The notes under the pieces: model-generated | The model's database searches: none | What the model was told of the DNA's origin: nothing | Seen by the model: only the letters and a program-made list of their open reading frames with translations | Assembly (NCBI RefSeq): GCF_002018875.1 | Contig: NZ_MVOL01000003.1 | Coordinates: 248,001-312,000 of the forward strand | Reading direction: 5' to 3' | DNA length: 64,000 bases | Source: Pseudomonas sp. MF4836 | GTDB lineage: Bacteria > Pseudomonadota > Gammaproteobacteria > Pseudomonadales > Pseudomonadaceae | In this document: positions 44,718 through 53,456 of the stretch, one piece after another | Layout: each line of letters opens with the position of its first letter | Position numbering within the stretch: the first letter of the stretch is position 1 | Position numbers and translations under genes: made by a program

Positions 44718-45581
44718 ATGAAAAAGTTCTTCAGCCTGCTCGCGACCCTGCTGGTGCTGGCCCTTGCCCTGTGGATCGGCCGCACCCTGTGGGAGCACTA
44801 CATGAACACCCCCTGGACCCGCGATGGTCGGGTGCGGGCGGACATCATCAACGTCGCCGCCGACGTCACCGGCGAAGTGGTCGAGGTGCCGGTGCGCGAC
44901 AACCAGTTGGTGAAAAAAGGCGACCTGCTGATGCAGATCGACCCCGAGCACTACCGCATCGCGGTCAAGCAGGCGCAATCGCTGGTGGCTTCGAAAAAGG
45001 CCACCTGGGAGATGCGCAAGGTCAACGCCCACCGCCGCGCCGACCTGGACAACCTGGTGATCTCCAAGGAAAACCGCGACGACGCCAGCAACATCGCCGA
45101 CTCGGCCCTGGCCGATTACCAGCATGCCCAGGCGCAACTGGACGCCGCCGAACTCAACCTCGCGCGCACCCAGGTACGGGCGGCGGTGGACGGTTATGTC
45201 ACCAACCTCAACGTGCATCGCGGTGACTACGCGCGCATCGGCGAACCGAAAATGGCCGTGGTCGACATGAACTCGTTCTGGGTCTACGGCTTCTTCGAAG
45301 AAACCAAGTTGCCCCACGTGCGGGTGGGCGATAAAGCCGACATGCAACTGATGAGCGGCGAAGTGCTCAAGGGTCATGTGGAAAGCATCTCCCGGGGCAT
45401 CTACGACCGCGACAACCCGCAAAGCCGCGAGCTGATCGCCGACGTCAACCCGACCTTCAACTGGGTGCGCCTGGCCCAGCGGGTGCCGGTGCGTATCCAC
45501 ATCGATGAAGTGCCGGACGGCGTGCTGCTGGCGGCGGGCATCACCTGCACCGTGGTAGTCAGGCAGGAGGGGGAGCAATAG
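44718..45581 (+). CDS. HlyD/AaeA-type periplasmic adaptor
   Basis: A 287-residue membrane-fusion protein. An N-terminal membrane anchor (FFSLLATLLVLALALWIG) is followed by TPWTRDGRVRADIINVAADV, the typical opening of AaeA-like adaptors. A lipoyl/hairpin domain and a beta-barrel (VDMNSFWVYGFFEETKLPHV) follow. It links the FUSC pump to the outer-membrane factor encoded at the head of the operon. It is the last gene of the set; no clear terminator is visible in the 82 bases before the DUF3592 gene. Confidence 0.92.
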   Translation: MKKFFSLLATLLVLALALWIGRTLWEHYMNTPWTRDGRVRADIINVAADVTGEVVEVPVRDNQLVKKGDLLMQIDPEHYRIAVKQAQSLVASKKATWEMRKVNAHRRADLDNLVISKENRDDASNIADSALADYQHAQAQLDAAELNLARTQVRAAVDGYVTNLNVHRGDYARIGEPKMAVVDMNSFWVYGFFEETKLPHVRVGDKADMQLMSGEVLKGHVESISRGIYDRDNPQSRELIADVNPTFNWVRLAQRVPVRIHIDEVPDGVLLAAGITCTVVVRQEGEQ

Positions 45582-45663
45582 GGGCGGAATGGCAGCCGCT
45601 GCACAAAACGGTTGCTGCTGCCTGTAGCCGCTCTCTATATTCGCCGCTCTTTGTTGAGCAGGG

Positions 45664-46107
45664 ATGACGTGGGTGAGGATTTTTCCAGGGAGTATTTTTT
45701 TACTGGCGGCACTGGCTTTCGGCGCCGGTGCCGTGCATTTCTTCCAGCAGTTTGTCGATTACCGCCTCAATGGCCTGCCCAGTGTCGGCACGGTGCTTCG
45801 GGTCACGGTGTACCCGGTGCACAACGGCGGCAAGTCCAGCTACACCCGATACACCGATGTCCAGTTCGCCACGGCCGAGGGCACGCTGATCAAGCACAGC
45901 TTTCACGATGAGTTGTCCGGGGCGAAAGAGGGCGACCAGGTCGACCTCCTGTATAAACCTGAGAACCCCCAGGACGTGGTTTCGGCCAGTTGGCTGACGT
46001 TGTTTTTCGGGCTGATGATGACGCTCGGGGCCCTGGCCGGGCTGCTGGCGTTTTCGTCGTTTACGCCCATGAAAGCGCCGCCGCAGGGGCCGCCCGTCGA
46101 GCCCTGA
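45664..46107 (+). CDS. DUF3592 family membrane protein (first copy)
   Basis: A 147-residue protein with hydrophobic segments at both ends (about 7-27 and 108-128) enclosing a beta-rich domain. The features YTRYTDVQFATAEGTLIKHS and GDQVDLLYKPENPQDVV are typical of DUF3592. The family is of unknown function; the middle domain should lie on one side of the inner membrane. A paralogue follows 57 bases downstream, indicating local duplication. Confidence 0.82.
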   Translation: MTWVRIFPGSIFLLAALAFGAGAVHFFQQFVDYRLNGLPSVGTVLRVTVYPVHNGGKSSYTRYTDVQFATAEGTLIKHSFHDELSGAKEGDQVDLLYKPENPQDVVSASWLTLFFGLMMTLGALAGLLAFSSFTPMKAPPQGPPVEP

Positions 46108-46164
46108 ACCGGGCGTTGAAAGAGCCTAGGGCGTCAGCTGTTGAAGCAGGTCAGGAGTGTGCAG

Positions 46165-46560
46165 GTGCGATATATCGCGAAGTTTTTCTTTTTACTGATG
46201 GTGCTGGGCAGTGGGCTGGGTATTTATCATACGTCCCGCGATTTTTTTGCCCTCAGGCTCAACGGCGTTTATGCGCCGGCCCAGGTGCTGAGCTTTTCCA
46301 GTTCGCGGATGGTCGGGGTGCAGGGCGGCACCAGCTATATCTCCTCCAGAACCGTGTCCTATGTCACCGCTGACGGCACGCTGCTGACCCATGATTTCAA
46401 AAGTCAGTTTTCCAAATCCAAGGTCGGCGACACGGTGGGGGTGTTCTACAACCCCGGCAACCCTGCCGAGGTCATCCCCGATACCTGGAACGGGCTGTTT
46501 ATCAGCGCGCTGCTGGGGGCCCTGGCCCTGACGGCATTGGGCGCGATGCTGGTCATTTGA
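46165..46560 (+). CDS. DUF3592 family membrane protein (second copy)
   Basis: A 131-residue paralogue of the preceding gene: membrane segments near both ends, and a middle with SYVTADGTLLTHDFKSQF and GDTVGVFYNPGNPAEVI. I chose the GTG at 46165, 7 bases after AGGAG; TTG (46141) and GTG (46159) in frame upstream are weaker. Function unknown. It probably shares a transcript with the first copy. Confidence 0.8.
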   Translation: MRYIAKFFFLLMVLGSGLGIYHTSRDFFALRLNGVYAPAQVLSFSSSRMVGVQGGTSYISSRTVSYVTADGTLLTHDFKSQFSKSKVGDTVGVFYNPGNPAEVIPDTWNGLFISALLGALALTALGAMLVI

Positions 46561-46583
46561 GGGCGGGCCGGTCACTTGCGCCG

Positions 46584-47615
46584 TTACTGCTTGCGCTTGG
46601 CCAGGATGGTTTTGGCCTTGGCGACGATCTCTTCCACGCTCAGCTCATCATTGATCAGCAAGGCATGCAGCGCCGGGTCCTGCCACAGGTCCACGGCCGG
46701 GCCGGTAGTTTGCACACTGCGGGCAATCAATGCGTAGGCCATCACCTGGCCACGGGTGTGGAACTGCGGGTAGAGATCTTGCATGTCCACCAACTGGGCC
46801 ACGAACGCGCGCCGTTGCACTGGGGACATGCCCTCGAACACCTGCGGGTGGCTGTAGTACAGATCCGCTGAGCTGATGGCGATGACGATCTTGCGCAGCG
46901 CCTCCTTGATATCCTTTTCGGGGGTGAGTTGGCTGAGCAGTTGGGTGTAGTGCTGCTCGCCTTCGGCAATTTGCTGCGGGCTCATTTTGCGCTTCACTGC
47001 CTCGACTGTTTCTGCATCATCCAGGACCCTGGCCCAGGCATAGGCCACCGGGAAATTGCCCTGGTCGCGGCTCCAACGCACCATGTCCTGTTGCGAGTCC
47101 TGGTCGCCGTGCCGTGCGGCACGCTCGAGCCAGCCCATGGCCAATTCCTTGTTCGGTGCAATGCCCAGCTTGCCCACGCTGTAGAGGTCGGCCAGGCCTG
47201 CTTCCGCGCAGGACTCATTGTGCTTGGCGGCGTAAGCGATGTAGTTGAAGGCTTCACTTTTGTCATAGTCGTTTTGCCTGGCGCCGACAATGCCGGCCAG
47301 GACGCACAGGCTCGTGGTGTAGCGAGGGGCGGCCATGATCAGGCAACTGCGAGCCATTTTTATTTCCTTGCTGGCCTGCAAGGTACGGCCTGCGCCATAG
47401 AGCAGGTCGTCCTCATCGCTCAGTCGGCTGCCGAGGCCGAGCAGCAACTCGCTGTCCATATCCGGCGTGCAGTACGGGTTGGCCTCGACCTTGGGCAGGA
47501 TCTCTTCGAGGCTCAAGTCCGGCAGGGAGTTATTGAGTTTCTCGTCCGGTGACGCGGCATTGCAGCCCACCAGCAGACTGAAGATGGCCAAGGGCAGCAG
47601 GCTACGACATTTCAA
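46584..47615 (-). CDS. Sel1/TPR-like lipoprotein of unknown function
   Basis: A 343-residue lipoprotein. The signal LLPLAIFSLLVGC ends in a lipobox LVGC. The mature part holds Sel1-like helical repeats (KSEAFNYIAYAAKHNESCAE, LYSVGKLGIAPNKELAMGWL, ERAARHGDQDSQ). Several Cys in the N-terminal half may form disulfides. I chose the TTG at 47615, which has AGGGA upstream at good spacing, over a TTG at 47636. It is convergent with the DUF3592 genes, and no partner is evident. Confidence 0.75.
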   Translation of the reverse strand: MKCRSLLPLAIFSLLVGCNAASPDEKLNNSLPDLSLEEILPKVEANPYCTPDMDSELLLGLGSRLSDEDDLLYGAGRTLQASKEIKMARSCLIMAAPRYTTSLCVLAGIVGARQNDYDKSEAFNYIAYAAKHNESCAEAGLADLYSVGKLGIAPNKELAMGWLERAARHGDQDSQQDMVRWSRDQGNFPVAYAWARVLDDAETVEAVKRKMSPQQIAEGEQHYTQLLSQLTPEKDIKEALRKIVIAISSADLYYSHPQVFEGMSPVQRRAFVAQLVDMQDLYPQFHTRGQVMAYALIARSVQTTGPAVDLWQDPALHALLINDELSVEEIVAKAKTILAKRKQ

Positions 47616-47794
47616 TGGAGAGTCCCTGAGGTTCAATCGAGTAAAAGCGAGGGCGCCAGGAGGGCATGAGCAGGGACGGGGTGCAGCCGTTCCGTGCTTG
47701 AGGTGCCGCTTCCCTGCGATTTGAGTGCGCGCATTCTACGGGCATCGGCGCTGCGCACAACGCTGTCATGCGCGTGATGGCCGGCGTTGAACGA

Positions 47795-48619
47795 TCAGAG
47801 CCTGGCGCTCAGTCCGAAACGCTTCATCAGCACCTTGTCCAGCAGCCCCTTGGGCAATAGCGCGGCCAGCAGCGGCAGCGCACGGCTGCCATTGCCGATC
47901 CGCACCAGGCGCGGCGGCGAGTCCTGCTGCACGGCCTTGAGCAGGTGGGCGGCGAACTCGCTGGCGGGGGTCGGGTTGTCCTGGGAGGCCTTGGCCCGGT
48001 TGCGGATCCCTTCCCGCAGCGGCCACCAGGGCGATTGCTCGTTGATCAGTTGCTCGGCTTCATGCCCGGCATTGCGGGCGAAGCTTGAGGCAATGGCCCC
48101 GGGCTGGACTTCCATCACGCGGATGCCGAACGGCGCCAGCTCCATGCGCAGCGCGTCGCTCAGGGCATGCACCGCCGCTTTGGAGGCGCAGTAGGCACCG
48201 GCAAAGGGCGTCACCAGCACTCCGGAAACGCTGCCGATATTCACCACCAGCCCCCGGCTGCGGCGCAGCACCGGAAACAGCGCCCGGGTCACCCCGATCA
48301 CCGAGAACACATTGGTTTCGAACTGGCGCTGCATGGCTTCGACGCCACCGTCGAGCAGCGGGCCCATGGCGCCGTAGCCGGCATTGTTGATCAGCACGTC
48401 GAGGCCGCCGTACTGCTGGTTGATCTGCTCGCCCAGGGCGCTGAGGGCCGGGCCGTCATTCACATCCAGTTGCAGTGCGGTAAAACCGGCGGCGTGCAGG
48501 GCAGCCACATCCTCACCCTTGCGTGCGGTGGCCAGGACAGTGAAACCGGCGTTTTTGAAAACGTCGGCCAGGGCGCGGCCAATACCGCTGGAACAACCGG
48601 TGATCAACGCGACGGGCAT
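47795..48619 (-). CDS. SDR family oxidoreductase
   Basis: A 274-residue classical short-chain dehydrogenase. The cofactor motif is TGCSSGIG at residues 7-14, NNAGYG lies near residue 85, the catalytic Ser is in NIGSVSGVL, and the YCASKAA stretch carries Tyr and Lys. The N-terminal ATARKGED pattern suggests NADP(H) preference. The substrate is unknown; relatives include retinol/steroid-dehydrogenase-like bacterial SDRs. I chose the ATG at 48619, preceded by AAGGA. It lies 36 bases after a small membrane-protein gene on the same strand, so the two may form an operon. Confidence 0.9.
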   Translation of the reverse strand: MPVALITGCSSGIGRALADVFKNAGFTVLATARKGEDVAALHAAGFTALQLDVNDGPALSALGEQINQQYGGLDVLINNAGYGAMGPLLDGGVEAMQRQFETNVFSVIGVTRALFPVLRRSRGLVVNIGSVSGVLVTPFAGAYCASKAAVHALSDALRMELAPFGIRVMEVQPGAIASSFARNAGHEAEQLINEQSPWWPLREGIRNRAKASQDNPTPASEFAAHLLKAVQQDSPPRLVRIGNGSRALPLLAALLPKGLLDKVLMKRFGLSARL

Positions 48620-48655
48620 GGCGCGGTCCTTGTGCTGGAAGAAGGGAGGGGGCAA

Positions 48656-49120
48656 TCAGTCGGAGAAACTACCCTGCAAACGCTCGGCGCGAAACTCCAG
48701 GGTCTGCGGGCGGTAGCCGGGGCGCAGGGGCGGCAGCGGCAAGCAGTCTTCCCAGTTGGCGCCGGCTTGCAACTCGCCGGGGCCGCGATAGCGCGGGGCG
48801 CTGTACTGGTTGTCGGCAAGATTGACCGTATCCCCCGGGGCGTAGGCGGCGATGCGCCAGCGTAATTCGATCAGGGGTACGTCGTTGCCGTTGTTCATCT
48901 TCAACTGCAAGGGGCGGTCGGCCGGGCAGGCTTGGGGAGCGTAGGCGATGCGTAGTTCCAGGCGCGCCAGTTGCTGGGCTTCGCGGTTGTCGAGCCAGAC
49001 CACCCAGCAGGCCACCAGGCCCAGGCCAAAAGCTGCCGCCAGGGACACGGGCAGGGCTTTGGCGGGGTAGCGCAGGAGCAGGATCAACCAGGTGATGACC
49101 AGCAGAACGCCGATGAACAT
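48656..49120 (-). CDS. Small membrane-anchored protein upstream of the SDR gene
   Basis: A 154-residue protein with two N-terminal membrane helices (about 2-17 and 23-43) and a soluble domain with two Cys (QACPADRP and WEDCLPLPP). The domain reads as a beta-sandwich of about 95 residues (LKMNNGNDVPLIELRWRIAA). Similar proteins are often annotated as multidrug transporters without good reason; I see no transport features. It probably shares a transcript with the SDR. Confidence 0.75.
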   Translation of the reverse strand: MFIGVLLVITWLILLLRYPAKALPVSLAAAFGLGLVACWVVWLDNREAQQLARLELRIAYAPQACPADRPLQLKMNNGNDVPLIELRWRIAAYAPGDTVNLADNQYSAPRYRGPGELQAGANWEDCLPLPPLRPGYRPQTLEFRAERLQGSFSD

Positions 49121-49649
49121 GACATGCGCCTCGGGGAAGAGAGGGGGACATCCTACCTAAGCGTAGGTGGGGTTGGCGATGAGGGATGGCTTTGATCAGG
49201 GGCTTTTGCAAATGGACAAACGTTTAACGGTATTTCAATTAGCGGGTCAGCAATAGAGCTTATCCAGACGTTTTCAGAGTGAAGATGGTTTTTATCAAAT
49301 AGGAGCAGTGCGAAGCACTGGTTTTTATTTGTATCAAATAATCTGGGCGGTTTTTTGTTAACTAAGGTGTTCCCCAAGTTTCATGGAGTTGGATGCCTGT
49401 ATTAATTGATGTAATTGTTTGATGGGCATAGTTTTTTTATTGTTTTTTAATATAAAAATGTCTGGAAAGGTCCTGGGTTTTGAGATTGAATCAGCACCAA
49501 GATCAGTCTTGGATAGCTGTTTTTTAACCAGGCGGATGTCATGAGCTGCATAAGGGTTACATGGCGTTTCAATTGATGTGAGCAATCTTTGAACGTGCTA
49601 ATGGAAAAACCCAATGCAAAAAACAACCTTGTTAGAGGCCCAATAATCG
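49121..49649. other. AT-rich intergenic stretch at the left edge of the accessory island
   Basis: About 530 bases, most of it markedly richer in A and T than the rest of the window (runs such as TTTTTTATTG and TAATATAAAAATG near 49430-49455). Two short minus-strand frames are open (49358-49585, 75 codons; 49153-49377, 74 codons), but they start with weak codons, lack ribosome-binding sites and overlap each other. I do not call them genes. The region probably contains the promoter of the RES-domain gene and marks horizontally acquired DNA. Confidence 0.5.
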
Positions 49650-50311
49650 ATGACCAAGAAAAAGACTACGTTCGAAGTAGCTAAGCAGGAAGTTCATGCC
49701 GCCCTTTCAATGCACGATCTGCCAACCAGAGTCATCGCTGGGCGAAAGTCGGTGTATCGCGTGCAAGAACAACAGTATTCTGACCCACTTTATTACAATC
49801 GCAATTCGGACACCCGCTACGGCGATCCTCAGAAGAAAATCGGCACCTGCTATGTTTCCTTCAGCGATAGGGTGGCACTTGCGGAAACGTTGCAACATGG
49901 AGGGTCCGGGGCAGGAAGCCCTGTTTTGCAGTCCGAAGTAGAGGAAGGTCACTGCACCATCTTCAAACCACTCGCCAGTTGGTGGTGGTCGATGCGGCGG
50001 CATTGGCTCGCAACGCTGGCAAAACCCTTGGCGCAATCGTCAAGTCGCGCGGACAGGGCGATGAAGGTTATGCCTACACGCAAACCCTGAGTGGCGTTGT
50101 CATGCGCTGGCAACCTGCTGTCGACGGCATCCTCTATCCCTCGCAGGTGTATCCCATCACGGCAAGCCTGGAGGGGTGCAATCTGGTGTTGTTTGAAGGC
50201 CGGCCTACTCAACTGGTCGCAGTGAGTAAGCAGCCGTTGGGAAGTGTGGTGCTTTCTAACGGGGAAACGGTCGGTGAGTTGTTGAATCGCATGCGGGTTC
50301 CAATCGAGTGA
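49650..50311 (+). pseudogene. RES-domain toxin (NAD+ phosphorylase family), frameshifted
   Basis: Two overlapping frames together encode one RES-domain protein. Frame 1 (from ATG 49650) gives YRVQEQQYSDPLYYN, TRYGDPQ and FSDRVALAETLQ, with the conserved Arg residues (R37, R56) and Glu (E79). Frame 2 (to 50311) gives RQLVVVDAAALARNAGKTLG and DGILYPSQ with the conserved Ser. The change of frame fits a single missing A in GAGGAAGG at about 49944-49948: restoring it gives E-E-R-S-L-H-H-L. RES toxins degrade NAD+ and are neutralised by MbcA/ParS-type antitoxins. As read, the product would stop early and lose the Ser-containing half. A sequencing error is the alternative. Confidence 0.75.
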
Positions 50312-50341
50312 GAAGGAGTTGGCCCTTTAATGGCGCCGATT

Positions 50342-50980
50342 TCACTTGCCCATGGTCAATCTGTTTTGGAAGTCGCGAACAATTATTTCAAAAGCATCCA
50401 TGTTGGAGAGAAGTGTGTACCTGGGCTGCAGGTTTTGTGGCTCCCCTGGGTTGGAGAAGTCCATGTCCTGGGCTAAATAACCCAAAAGCACATTGGTTTT
50501 CGCACCCTCTTTGGAGTCGATGGCTATGGCCTTGGTCAACTTGCCAATGTCTGCAATCACGGCGTTGTTCTTGAACTGGAACGCAGGGTAGTGCTTGCGA
50601 GTACCTTCGGTATAAGCAATGACCTGTCCGGCCTGGACTCTCTTGTTAAGCGCTTGCCGAGAGATGCCGAGGATTTCACAGACGGTTTTAGAGTCAAGCA
50701 GTTCGTAGGTTTTCTTAATGTTTTCAAATGAAAGCGCTTTGCCTTTTGTATAGGCAATCTGATTGCGTACCTGGGGGCTCAGCTGTTGGGTGTCGACTTT
50801 TTTCAGGAGTGCCTGAAGTGCGTCGAAATAGGTTCCTTCTGCCCCATGGTTGGCTATTTCCATAAGAAGCGGCTGAGACAGGTTGTCCAGGAAGTTTTCA
50901 AAACCCTCCATCAGTGCAGCCTTGGCAGCCTCTTGGGAATGGATTGGTTGTTGAGTGGGTTTGCCAATGGCAGTCTTCAT
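50342..50980 (-). CDS. HTH DNA-binding protein, possible antitoxin partner of the RES gene
   Basis: A 212-residue protein. The first 95 residues are helical. A helix-turn-helix lies at about 97-118 (VCEILGISRQALNKRVQAGQ), followed by VIAYTEGTRKHYPAFQF. This HTH-plus-YPxFQF pattern occurs in N-terminal parts of DNA-binding antitoxins of the MbcA/ParS type paired with RES toxins, which is why I link it to the neighbouring RES gene. The orientation is unusual: it is convergent with the toxin gene, with 30 bases between stops. Composition is lower in GC than in core genes. The antitoxin role is an inference. Confidence 0.75.
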   Translation of the reverse strand: MKTAIGKPTQQPIHSQEAAKAALMEGFENFLDNLSQPLLMEIANHGAEGTYFDALQALLKKVDTQQLSPQVRNQIAYTKGKALSFENIKKTYELLDSKTVCEILGISRQALNKRVQAGQVIAYTEGTRKHYPAFQFKNNAVIADIGKLTKAIAIDSKEGAKTNVLLGYLAQDMDFSNPGEPQNLQPRYTLLSNMDAFEIIVRDFQNRLTMGK

Positions 50981-51130
50981 TTTTCCCCTCCCGTGCGAGT
51001 GGTTTTTCAGTGACCTTAGGTTAGCTATCTATTTTTTTCGTCAATACGTCAATGTGACAACTCGTCAACCTACGGTGATTTCGAATTCGCCAGCAGTGCA
51101 CGCAACAGGATGGCATTCGCGTGGGGTTGC

Positions 51131-51170
51131 ACGATCCGCTGTCTGTAGCCGCGGCCGCCAGGCTGCGCTG
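51131..51170. repeat. REP-like element
   Basis: Contains ACGATC, CTGTAGCCGC and GGCTGCGC in the same order as the element at about 37201-37235. It sits between the HTH gene and the first long repeat. Confidence 0.45.
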
Positions 51171-51250
51171 GACGGGATAGGCCAGGTAGGATTGCGGCGG
51201 TTTTAGGGGCCCGCGCAGTCTGTGGTAGCGGTTACGTGGAGAGGATGGTT

Positions 51251-51671
51251 GGAGTACATATCCGTTGCTGCGGTAACGGCTACTTAGGGTTTCGCCCTTA
51301 CGGCGAGTCCCTTTTGTCAAACGCCCGGAATGCCGGCCCAGCCAAAAGGAACCAAAAGGTCTCGCCCCGAGCGTACGGCCCTCGCTGCACTCGGGTTCCC
51401 TCGTTCCGGCGTCCCTCAGGGGGCATCGCTACTAGCGATGTCCTCGACTGCGTCGAGGGGCGCTACGCGCCATTCCCCTGATGAACACCTCCACTCGGCC
51501 TGCCGAAGGGGGCGGGTGGATCAAGATCAAACGCCTGTTGGCGCGCCCTACCGGGCGGCGCATCTGGGGCACTGGAGGCAGGATTCTGGAGTCGGCGAGA
51601 GGTCCTAGACCTGTAATCGCTGCGGGCTGCGTACGGCATTGCGCAGGCGGAGTCGAGGCTGGGATGTTCCC
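51251..51671. repeat. Long direct repeat, copy 1 (left of hipBA)
   Basis: About 420 bases that recur, in the same orientation and with few differences, at 53457-53852. Both copies run from GGAGTxCATATCC to GGCTGGGATGTTCCC. Copy 1 has about 16 extra bases near 51325-51340. The unit contains small internal dyads (CATCGCTACTAGCGATG) and open frames on both strands that look spurious, with no transposase. Similar sequence is often mis-annotated as small proteins in Pseudomonas. The function is unknown; recombination between the copies would remove hipBA. Confidence 0.85.
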
Positions 51672-51733
51672 TGCCGCTTGAAGGCTGTTGGCCCTTGTAT
51701 GGTTTGCTCTAGCACTCTCGGTATTATTTTGTG

Positions 51734-51795
51734 GACCATATAGGGTCTTCTATTTCGATAAATCGCCTATAATGGATATCAGGTTGTCCATATTA
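51734..51795 (+). promoter_or_regulatory. hipBA promoter with inverted repeats (putative HipB operators)
   Basis: A TATAAT at 51768-51773 makes a perfect -10. It overlaps an inverted repeat with ATGGA (51772-51776) and TCCAT (51787-51791) arms. A second dyad, GACC/GGTC, lies at 51734-51747. Such sites around the -10 suit autorepression by the HipB-like protein encoded 40 bases downstream. Confidence 0.55.
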
Positions 51796-51832
51796 AGTTA
51801 AGTGTCCACTCGCTTGGGCAGGTCTATCAGTT

Positions 51833-52129
51833 ATGTCACTGACTCGCTTTATGTACACCCCGTCCGAGATCACGGCCGAGATCGGAAAAAACGCCCAGGC
51901 CCTCAGATTGTCAAAAAATCTGTCGCGTAAAACCTTGGCTGAAAAATCCGGGGTGCCGGCGTCGACGATCAAGCGCTTTGAGCTGCAGGGAGCCATTTCC
52001 CTTGAGTCGATGGTGCTGATCGCGGCGGCTTTGGATGAGCTTGATCCGCTGCTCAAGTTGTTCAAGCCGCCTTCGCCAAACACGCTGTTTGAGCTGCAAA
52101 ACTCAAAACGCCAGAGGGGCACCCGATGA
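51833..52129 (+). CDS. hipB: HipB-like Xre-family antitoxin
   Basis: A 98-residue Xre-type DNA-binding protein. The helix-turn-helix lies at about residues 31-52 (SRKTLAEKSGVPASTIKRFE). The C-terminal tail, KPPSPNTLFELQNSKRQRGTR, is basic. Its stop overlaps the hipA start in an ATGA, the canonical HipB-HipA coupling. It should neutralise HipA and repress the shared promoter. Confidence 0.9.
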   Translation: MSLTRFMYTPSEITAEIGKNAQALRLSKNLSRKTLAEKSGVPASTIKRFELQGAISLESMVLIAAALDELDPLLKLFKPPSPNTLFELQNSKRQRGTR

Positions 52130-53391
52130 CTGAACGAGGCATCAAGAAGTACAAGCCGATCGAAGAGTTGGGCGTCTTCATGCATGGCCGTCAGGTGGGG
52201 CTGCTTAGCTGGAACCGCCAAGGCACCTACTTCACCTATGCCAAGGAGTGGCTGACCCAGGGGTTCAACCTGTCGCCCCAACTGGCCTTCGACGAGAGGC
52301 CGCAGCAACCCGATACCCATCTGTTTCTGGGCCTTCATGGGGCCTTCGCCGATTCTCTTCCCGACGGTTGGGGCTTGCTGTTGATGGGGCGTTTTTTTAC
52401 CGCGGAGTATGGATCGCGGGTTACCCACGGCCTGACTCAGCTCGACCGTCTTGCCTACATCGGCAACCGGGGGATGGGTGCCCTCGAGTACTACCCCATG
52501 TCGGAAAAAGTGGCCCGGGAGCCCATCAGCCTTTCAGCGTTGTATGAGGCATCGGTCCAGGTTCAGGTGGGGGAGACGGTTGAGGTGTTGAAGGCGCTGC
52601 GGATTGCCGGTGGCTCGCCGGGGGGCGCACGGCCCAAGGCTGCCGTTGCGTTTTCGGCGGATCTGTCCCAGGTGGTTTCGGCGTTTGAACCCTTGCCGGA
52701 GGGCTACGCGCACTGGATCGTGAAATTCAGGTCCCTTGAGGAACCCTGGTCCATGGGCGCGATTGAATGCGCCTACGCCCGCATGGCCCGCGACGCTGGA
52801 GTCGATATGGCACACAGCGAGCTCATCACCGTGCCCTCGGAGCAGGGCTGGAACGAGCGTTTCTTTGCCACCCGGCGCTTTGATCGCAAGCACAATCAGA
52901 AAGTCCACATGATGACCGCCGCCGGGATTTTGCATGCGGACTTCAGAGTTCCGTGCCTGGACTACAAGGACTTGCTGCGGCTGACGTTCGCCCTGACCAG
53001 GAGCGCCAGGGAAGTGGAGAAAATGGCCCGGCTCATGGTGTTTAACGGCCTGGCCCACAACTACGACGATCACGCGAAGAACTTCGCTTTTCTGTACGAA
53101 GAGGGGCAAGGCAATCAGGACGGGCAGTGGGTGCTGGCGCCCGCGTACGACCTGACCTTCTCCACCGGCATGGGCGAGCACACCACCGCGTTCGATGGCC
53201 AGGGGCGTCCGTCGAGGGCGGCGATCAGGCGCTTGTGTGCGGACTATAAGTTTCTCAAGCCGGATGACTACATTGATCAGACGCTGGAGGCGTTGGGCAA
53301 TTGGGAAGCGGTGTTTGCTGAGCTGGGTATTTTGGCGGCTGATGGGAAGGAGATCGTTGAGACGCTTGCGGATGTTCATGCGCGGCTTTAG
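52126..53391 (+). CDS. hipA: HipA-family serine/threonine kinase toxin
   Basis: A 421-residue HipA kinase. The N-terminal subdomain contains GLHGAFADSLPDGWG. The glycine-rich loop is IAGGSPGGARPKA, the ATP-binding Lys is in HWIVKFRS, the catalytic loop is NYDDHAKNF, and the metal-binding Asp is in LAPAYDLTFS. All key residues are present, so it should be active. HipA of E. coli phosphorylates glutamyl-tRNA synthetase and induces persistence; targets of other HipA kinases differ. It is coupled to hipB, and the pair is flanked by long direct repeats. Confidence 0.93.
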   Translation: MTERGIKKYKPIEELGVFMHGRQVGLLSWNRQGTYFTYAKEWLTQGFNLSPQLAFDERPQQPDTHLFLGLHGAFADSLPDGWGLLLMGRFFTAEYGSRVTHGLTQLDRLAYIGNRGMGALEYYPMSEKVAREPISLSALYEASVQVQVGETVEVLKALRIAGGSPGGARPKAAVAFSADLSQVVSAFEPLPEGYAHWIVKFRSLEEPWSMGAIECAYARMARDAGVDMAHSELITVPSEQGWNERFFATRRFDRKHNQKVHMMTAAGILHADFRVPCLDYKDLLRLTFALTRSAREVEKMARLMVFNGLAHNYDDHAKNFAFLYEEGQGNQDGQWVLAPAYDLTFSTGMGEHTTAFDGQGRPSRAAIRRLCADYKFLKPDDYIDQTLEALGNWEAVFAELGILAADGKEIVETLADVHARL

Positions 53392-53456
53392 CGCTCGGTG
53401 TTGTGTGTTGCTATTTTGTTCGGGGCGGCCTGCTAGCCGGCCTGGGTTTTTGGTTC

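Noticed and set aside
49358..49585. A 75-codon minus-strand gene in the AT-rich stretch
   Set aside because: Weak TTG start, no ribosome-binding site, overlaps another equally weak frame; it could be a remnant but I cannot support it.
51330..51681. Small proteins within the long repeats (such as frames starting at 51330 and 51481)
   Set aside because: They are open because of composition, differ between the two copies through frameshifts, and lack conserved protein features.
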